Assembly (NCBI GenBank): GCA_019422105.1
Contig: JAHZDZ010000020.1
Location: forward strand, 1 to 36,700
Reading direction: 5' to 3'
Source of the DNA: Bacillota bacterium
GTDB taxonomy: Bacteria; Bacillota; Clostridia; Lachnospirales; Anaerotignaceae
Length of the DNA stretch: 36,700 bases
Positions 32,111 through 36,700 of the stretch are shown one piece after another. The notes beneath the pieces were generated by a model, which saw nothing but the letters and a program-made list of their open reading frames with translations, had not been told where the DNA came from and searched no databases. Each line of letters opens with the position of its first letter. The stretch's first letter is position 1. Position numbers and translations under genes: made by a program.

Positions 32111-33583
32111 TTGGATTTGTTTTCTGCGGTCATTTTATGTGTATATGTTTTGATTTTATTTTTGCTGAGCGCATTTTTTATGAAAAGGGCGCTCCACTCA
32201 TATGAGGAATATATTCTCTGCGGCAGAGCGCTTACCGTGGGCTATATCATATTTACCTATCTGGGTACTTGGGTTGGCGGCGGTACGATTATTGGTCTTG
32301 CGGGGATTTCCTATCTTAACGGAGCCAGTAGCTACTGGCTCTTTGCAATTTCGTGTATTGTCAGCTTCTTTTTTGCCTTTTTGTTTATCACAAGAATCAG
32401 AAGGCTGAAATTAAACGGTATTGTGGATATGCTTGCCCTGCGTTACCCTAAATTTGGAGAGGCCGTACGCATTCCTGTTGCTGCGGGGCTTATTGTGCGC
32501 AATGTCACAATGATTGGCATGCAGTTCACCGCTCTTTCCTATCTGCTCACCTACAGCCTGAACATAGACAGAAATCTGGCTGTGCTGGCAACTTTTGTTA
32601 TAATTACCGGCTATACGGCATTAAGCGGGCTTTGGGCTGTTGTTGCGACTGATGTATTTCAGGGGATTTTGCAGACCATAGGGCTTTTTATGATACTGTA
32701 CCTGTGCATGAAGCTTGGCGGCGGAATTGAGGGTGTAACCGGTTTTTTTGTTTCCAGCGGACAGGAAAGTCTATTGAGCATCACGGGTATGGATCCCGTA
32801 GGCTGGGGGAAGGAAATAGGAATGTATCTTTTCTCCTTTGGCGTTTTTTTCCTTATGGGCGACCAGAGCGACTGGGAAAGGATTTACTCCAGCAAAACAG
32901 ATAAGGTGGCCTTTTGGGGTTTTTTAATACCGCTTACCATAACGCTGATGCTGCTTTTGTCACCGACCTATATCGGTGTGTTTCAGCATGCGGTGGATTC
33001 TGTGGAAATTGACCCGGACTTTATTATATACCGGTTCCTGTTTAATATGGTTAAGCCGGTCACTGCCGCTTTTTTAATGGTAACACTTTTTTCTGCCATA
33101 ATGTCATCGGCGGACAGCTACATGTTTGCGACAGGCGTTATTTTCAGCAATGATATTGTAAAGCGGTTTTTACATAGAGAAGCGGACGACAGGGAACTGA
33201 TTTTCTGGACCAGAATGGCTGTCATTGTAGCGGGGTGTATTGGCTTTGCCTTTTCCATCAATATCCATGATATTGTTTATCTTTGGATTACAGGTCTGGC
33301 TCTTCCTGTAATTGTTGTATTTCCTGCCTATTTATGCGCCTGGTTTTCCAAATCTGTGAACTCGGAAGGGGCCTTGCTTGGAATAGCCAGCGGTATCCTA
33401 TTCTGCGTTTTATTCTTGCTGTTTTACAATATGGTGAGTCTTCCCATGATAATGATTGGGACGTCCGTCAATTTTGCTGTTACGCTGATTTCCTCCCGAT
33501 TTTTTAAGCCGCCTGTTCTGGAATATCAGAATACATATTATTGGAGCAGGCAATTTGAGGATACCCATAATATTCCGCGGTGA
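32111..33583 (+). CDS. Sodium:solute symporter (SSS family)
   Basis: The 490-residue protein has about 13 predicted membrane helices. The SSS features include SYEEYILCGRALT after helix 1, YLGTWVGGGTIIGLAG in helix 2, and SAIMSSADSYMFATG in the later sodium-site region (Ser-Ser-Ala-Asp). It imports an organic solute with Na+; the substrate is unknown. The start appears to be TTG 32111, the only position that keeps helix 1; the ribosome binding site is weak (GGAAG). It is followed by its own terminator, so it is not in the operon of the next symporter. Confidence 0.85.
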   Translation: MDLFSAVILCVYVLILFLLSAFFMKRALHSYEEYILCGRALTVGYIIFTYLGTWVGGGTIIGLAGISYLNGASSYWLFAISCIVSFFFAFLFITRIRRLKLNGIVDMLALRYPKFGEAVRIPVAAGLIVRNVTMIGMQFTALSYLLTYSLNIDRNLAVLATFVIITGYTALSGLWAVVATDVFQGILQTIGLFMILYLCMKLGGGIEGVTGFFVSSGQESLLSITGMDPVGWGKEIGMYLFSFGVFFLMGDQSDWERIYSSKTDKVAFWGFLIPLTITLMLLLSPTYIGVFQHAVDSVEIDPDFIIYRFLFNMVKPVTAAFLMVTLFSAIMSSADSYMFATGVIFSNDIVKRFLHREADDRELIFWTRMAVIVAGCIGFAFSINIHDIVYLWITGLALPVIVVFPAYLCAWFSKSVNSEGALLGIASGILFCVLFLLFYNMVSLPMIMIGTSVNFAVTLISSRFFKPPVLEYQNTYYWSRQFEDTHNIPR

Positions 33584-33683
33584 AAGGTAAGGACGTATTG
33601 CCTGGATCTTTGAAGTATGTGCTTGTTATGGAAGCTTTTGATTGAAGGCTTTTGGTAAATATAAATAAAAGGTGTGGGAAAAA

Positions 33684-33718
33684 CCGTGATTTTCAGTATG
33701 AAAATCATGGCTTTTTTT
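33684..33718 (+). terminator. Terminator after the first symporter
   Basis: CCGTGATTTTC/GAAAATCATGG stem, five-base loop, then seven T. Confidence 0.85.
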
Positions 33719-33795
33719 GTTTGAAAAAATAAATCTTGTAAATTTCAATAATTTGTATTGCAAAATAAACTACAGTATGTTATTATTTACCTACA

Positions 33796-33826
33796 TTGAC
33801 GTTAATGTACAATAATGTACATAAAA
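33796..33826 (+). promoter_or_regulatory. Candidate promoter with a repeated ATGTAC motif
   Basis: TTGACG (33796-33801) and TACATA (33818-33823), 16 bases apart. AATGTACA occurs twice across the -10 (spaced 13), and ATGTAC is itself near-palindromic, so a regulator could bind here. The regulator is unknown. Confidence 0.4.
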
Positions 33827-33858
33827 ATGCGAGTGAAATAAAGGAGAGTGAAGAGATT

Positions 33859-35370
33859 ATGGGCAGTTATTACGGTTATTTGATACTTGGAATTTTTGCC
33901 ATCATATTTATCGGCATTTCCTATTTTGTATCAAAGAAGTTCCCCATTGAGGGTGTCGATGACTTTGTTGCAGCGGGCAGGAGCATCCCCTATGCTTTGG
34001 TGGCGGCCAGCGTAATGGTATCCTGGGTATGGACGACAACCATCATGGGTGCGGCGGAAGCGGGCACGATTTACGGTGTTTCCGGCGGTTTCAATTATTC
34101 CTGGGGAAACAGTATACCTTTCTTTGTATTTATTCCCCTTGTCATGCATCTGCGCAAAAAGATGCCCAAATGTACTACCTTTACAGAGTTTGTAGAGCAG
34201 CGTTACGGCAGGACGGTATCCAAGATATTCTTTGTTTTTGGCGTCGGCGTTATTATCTATGTTTTAATTGCACAGGGCGTTGGAATCGGTATTGCTTTCA
34301 ACTCCATGTTTGGCCTTCCCTATGAGATGGGCGCGGCCCTTTCCATGGGCATTGTTACAATCTACATTGCAAAGGCCGGATTGAGAGGATCTATTTTTAA
34401 CGATGTCATACAGTTCTTTATCATTTCTATTATTTTCGTTATCACAGTGCCGCTGATTATCAAATCTCTGGGCATGGAAAATATCTATAACGGACTTATG
34501 GATGTTGTCACAAATCCGGACAATGTCAACTTTAATCCACAGGCATTGAATCTGGGTTCCTCCGCAGGCTTCCGCTATGGACTGACGGCTATTGTCATTG
34601 CCATGGGCCAGGTCCTTCTTGACCAGGGCTATTATTCCAAGGCGATTGCAACCACAAGCTCCAAGGCACTTTTAAAGGCGTATGTGGTGGGTACCCTGCT
34701 TGCATGGATGCCTATCCCCATATTAAGCGGCAGTGTTTTTGGCTGTTCCCTGATTTCCCTTGGCATCGGCGAGGGTGCGGGTATTAACCTTGCCTCTGAG
34801 GCTGCTCCCCATATGCTGAAGCTGATTTACGGCGGCGGCCTTGGCAGTATTATGTTTGTGCTGATGGTATTTATGGCCGGTATGACCACGGGAGGCAACT
34901 GTCTGTCAGGTGCTCAGGCTTTATTTACAGTCGATTTCTATAAGAAATATGTCAACAAAACAGCGACTGAAAAGCAGCAGATGAGCTTTGGCCGCAAGAT
35001 TACATATGCGATTGGTATTTTTGTAATTGTAGTTGCAATACTTTTGAAGGGCTTCTCCCTGTTGATGCTTGATATTTTCAGCGGTATTTTGTTTGCGGCG
35101 CCGACAAGTGCATTTATCGCGGGTATGTTCTGGAAAAAGACCTCTCCGAAGGTTGCGGTTGTTTCTATTTTCTGCGGTCTTGCCGCAGGTCTTGCGGGTT
35201 GGTTTTTAATTCCGAACAAAGATATTAACTGGTTTATAGGCAACCTGTTGTCCTTATTGGTTCCGGCAGCTATTGTTATCGTAGGCTCTATTTTCAGCGG
35301 ATATAAATTTGATTTTGGCAAGCTGGAGAAATATGAGCCGGATCACAAGGTTCATGAATTGGAGGTGTGA
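33859..35370 (+). CDS. Sodium:solute symporter (SSS family), operon with nitrilase-like hydrolase
   Basis: The 503-residue protein has about 13 predicted helices. Features include DDFVAAGRSIPYALVAASVM, WVWTTTIMGAAEAG and a later GMTTGGNCLSGAQALF region. It differs clearly from the 32111 symporter and looks closer to the urea/polyamine-type branch, though that is weak. Start 33859 is preferred over a frame beginning at 33796, since AAGGAG (33841-33846) lies in between and the helix starts right after. A 40-residue membrane ORF and a hydrolase follow directly. The likely role is import of the hydrolase's substrate. Confidence 0.88.
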   Translation: MGSYYGYLILGIFAIIFIGISYFVSKKFPIEGVDDFVAAGRSIPYALVAASVMVSWVWTTTIMGAAEAGTIYGVSGGFNYSWGNSIPFFVFIPLVMHLRKKMPKCTTFTEFVEQRYGRTVSKIFFVFGVGVIIYVLIAQGVGIGIAFNSMFGLPYEMGAALSMGIVTIYIAKAGLRGSIFNDVIQFFIISIIFVITVPLIIKSLGMENIYNGLMDVVTNPDNVNFNPQALNLGSSAGFRYGLTAIVIAMGQVLLDQGYYSKAIATTSSKALLKAYVVGTLLAWMPIPILSGSVFGCSLISLGIGEGAGINLASEAAPHMLKLIYGGGLGSIMFVLMVFMAGMTTGGNCLSGAQALFTVDFYKKYVNKTATEKQQMSFGRKITYAIGIFVIVVAILLKGFSLLMLDIFSGILFAAPTSAFIAGMFWKKTSPKVAVVSIFCGLAAGLAGWFLIPNKDINWFIGNLLSLLVPAAIVIVGSIFSGYKFDFGKLEKYEPDHKVHELEV

Positions 35371-35375
35371 GAAAT

Positions 35376-35498
35376 ATGATGAGTCAAGGTATGTTGACCG
35401 GGTATTTTTGGGGTGTGTACGGCTGGTTTTGCTTTGGTGTTCTTATGATTGCCATACCGGCGCTGAAGGAGTTTGTCACTTTACTGTTTAAAAAATAG
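35376..35498 (+). CDS. 40-residue single-span membrane protein
   Basis: A small open frame begins MMSQGMLTGYFWGVYGWFC and consists almost wholly of one membrane helix (about 8-30) with a Lys-rich C-terminal end (KEFVTLLFKK). GGAGGTG (35361-35367, overlapping the end of the symporter gene) is spaced 8 bases from the first ATG. The next gene's AGGGGG overlaps its stop codon. Tight placement on both sides supports a real gene. It may be an accessory subunit of the symporter; this is inference. Confidence 0.75.
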   Translation: MMSQGMLTGYFWGVYGWFCFGVLMIAIPALKEFVTLLFKK

Positions 35499-35511
35499 GG
35501 GGTAACGAAGA

Positions 35512-36339
35512 ATGAAAATAACAGTTTCCTGCGCTCAGCTTCATCCAAGGCTGGGGGACAAAAAATATAATCTTGAAAAAATGAAGGCATATGTGGAAGA
35601 AACAATGGAGAAATATCCGAAAACAAATTTGATTGTATTTCCCGAGCTTATGGCGACAGGCTATGAAGGAACAGTGGAGGATTTTCAGTCAATGGCGGAA
35701 ACGCTTCCCCATGGAGAGAGCATGAAATTTATGGGGGCGCTTGCTGCCAAGTATAATATCCATATTGTATATGGTTTGGCGGAACGGGACCCTCTTATGA
35801 CGGATGTATTGTACAATGCCGCTGTTTTGATAGACAATAAGGGCACTCCCCTCGGCACCTACCGCAAGGTTCATCCCTTTGCGGGAGAAAAGGTGTGGTG
35901 CCGCGCCGGCTGTGATTACCCTCTGTTTGATACACAAATCGGAAAGCTGGGCATTATGATATGCTGGGATACGGCTTTTCCTGAGGTGGCAAGAAGCTAT
36001 GCCCTTCAAGGTGCGGATTTGCTCATTGTCAGCACAAACTGGGAAAATCCCTATGCGGACGACTGGGATTTAATTACAAAGGCCAGGGCCTTTGACAATA
36101 CCCTGCATCTGGTTGCCGCCAACAGAATTGGGGATGACGGAAAAACGCTGAGCTTTTTCGGCCACAGCAAAATCATAGACCCCATCGGCAGAGAAATAGC
36201 CGCTCTGGATGAGGAAAAGGAGGGAATCATCTCCGCTGAAATAGACCTTTCCCTGACGCAGACGGAAAGGGCGAGATATTATACCTTCTTTAAGGACAGA
36301 AGGCCGGATACGTATCAGGAGTTGACAAGGCCCTATTGA
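35512..36339 (+). CDS. Nitrilase-superfamily carbon-nitrogen hydrolase
   Basis: The 275-residue protein has the catalytic triad E45 (VFPEL), K119 (YRKVHPF) and C151 (MICWDTAFPE), with another Glu in the EKVWC loop. It hydrolyses a nitrile, amide or carbamoyl compound; the exact substrate is unknown. No signal peptide is present, so it is cytoplasmic. AGGGGG spaced 9 bases gives the start. It is the last gene of the symporter-small protein-hydrolase operon, with a terminator right after the stop. Confidence 0.92.
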   Translation: MKITVSCAQLHPRLGDKKYNLEKMKAYVEETMEKYPKTNLIVFPELMATGYEGTVEDFQSMAETLPHGESMKFMGALAAKYNIHIVYGLAERDPLMTDVLYNAAVLIDNKGTPLGTYRKVHPFAGEKVWCRAGCDYPLFDTQIGKLGIMICWDTAFPEVARSYALQGADLLIVSTNWENPYADDWDLITKARAFDNTLHLVAANRIGDDGKTLSFFGHSKIIDPIGREIAALDEEKEGIISAEIDLSLTQTERARYYTFFKDRRPDTYQELTRPY

Positions 36340-36346
36340 GAAAATA

Positions 36347-36383
36347 AGCCATCGGTGTACAAAAAACCGATGGCTGTTTTTTT
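36347..36383 (+). terminator. Terminator of the symporter-hydrolase operon
   Basis: Perfect 10-bp stem AGCCATCGGT/ACCGATGGCT, nine-base loop, then seven T. Confidence 0.92.
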
Positions 36384-36510
36384 AAAGTATGGCTGTTCGC
36401 ATGGCGTATCGCCATAAGTGAAATAGCTGTGGCCGGGGAATTTGCTTTTTACAGGCTTCGTGGACGGCATAGCCGGTAAAACCGGAGGTTTTGCAAGGTT
36501 TTACGTGTAA
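36384..36510 (+). other. Hairpin-rich sequence before the terminal repeats
   Basis: TGGCG-TAT-CGCCA, CCGGT-AAA-ACCGG and GTAAAACC/GGTTTTAC can pair. No -10 and no closing stem are seen at its left side. It may be a diverged unit like copy D, or unrelated. Confidence 0.35.
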
Positions 36511-36515
36511 ATTTA

Positions 36516-36659
36516 TGGTATCATAACGATAAATTTCAGCGGAGATACTCATAAACCTGCGGTTTATTCGTACATTTGCTGCGCAAATAGTCTGCACCTG
36601 AAACAATCTCTTGCAAGCAAGCTTGCAGTATTGCTTCTGTGCAGTCTGCTTTCTCCGCT
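36516..36659 (+). repeat. Repeat copy G
   Basis: Full unit of the A/B subtype: extended -10 TGG-TATCAT (36516-36524), AGCGGAGA (36538-36545), hairpins 1 and 2, third arm with TGCAAG/CTTGCA, and TCTCCGCT (36652-36659) followed by TTTT. Nearly identical to copy B at the left edge. Confidence 0.85.
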
Positions 36660-36663
36660 TTTA

Positions 36664-36700
36664 TGGTATCATAACGATAAATTTCAGCGGAGATACTCAT
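36664..36700 (+). repeat. Repeat copy H (3' truncated by window edge)
   Basis: Extended -10 TGG-TATCAT (36664-36672) and AGCGGAGA (36686-36693), then the window ends. Shows that another tandem array continues to the right. Confidence 0.8.

Overview
The window looks like a chromosomal segment of a Gram-positive anaerobe of the class Clostridia, probably a Lachnospirales-type organism. The signs are the Firmicute gene order tmk-darA-holB-ricT-trmN6-rsmI, a giant 2-hydroxyacyl-CoA dehydratase-type activase, an acyl-ACP thioesterase, strong AGGAGG ribosome binding sites, moderately low G+C and hairpin plus U-run terminators. No species is assigned.

Layout. 1-840: six head-to-tail copies of a hairpin-rich repeat, the last running into the tmk promoter. 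879-5328: housekeeping operon (dTMP kinase, c-di-AMP receptor, DNA polymerase III delta', RicT, tRNA and rRNA methyltransferases). 5455-10837: envelope and lipid genes (YhhN-like protein, acyl-ACP thioesterase, cardiolipin synthase, a small membrane protein, a CNNM/CorC-type protein), interrupted by a second repeat-rich spacer at 8343-8680. 10838-16600: two doubtful small ORFs and a TetR-activase operon with a well-formed promoter and operator. 16883-20261: a GNAT acetyltransferase facing a three-gene operon (tRNA-editing protein, Orn/Lys/Arg decarboxylase, membrane protein). 20507-22696: malQ and a Gly/Tyr-rich lipoprotein. 22917-26579: ppx-ppk1 polyphosphate operon. 26821-26987: tRNA-Ser(GCU) with its own promoter and terminator.

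Downstream of the tRNA (27.4-36.3 kb) the content is more accessory: a secreted caspase-like protein with a PPC domain, a secreted stalk-domain protein, an orphan LytTR response regulator whose leader is another repeat copy, a small excisionase-like HTH protein, two sodium:solute symporters, a 40-residue membrane ORF and a nitrilase-family amidohydrolase. The last three genes form an apparent uptake-and-hydrolysis operon for an unknown amide or nitrile. The window ends inside two further copies of the 5' repeat.

The most interesting signal is the repeat. Each full unit has an extended -10 (TGN-TATAAT type), then an 8-bp closing stem (AGCGGAGA/TCTCCGCT) around three hairpin arms, then a short T-run leading into the next unit's -10. 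Copies differ by compensatory base changes in the stems, so selection appears to act on folding. It may be a tandem family of small structured RNAs, or a mobile hairpin element that also supplies promoters to neighbouring genes.
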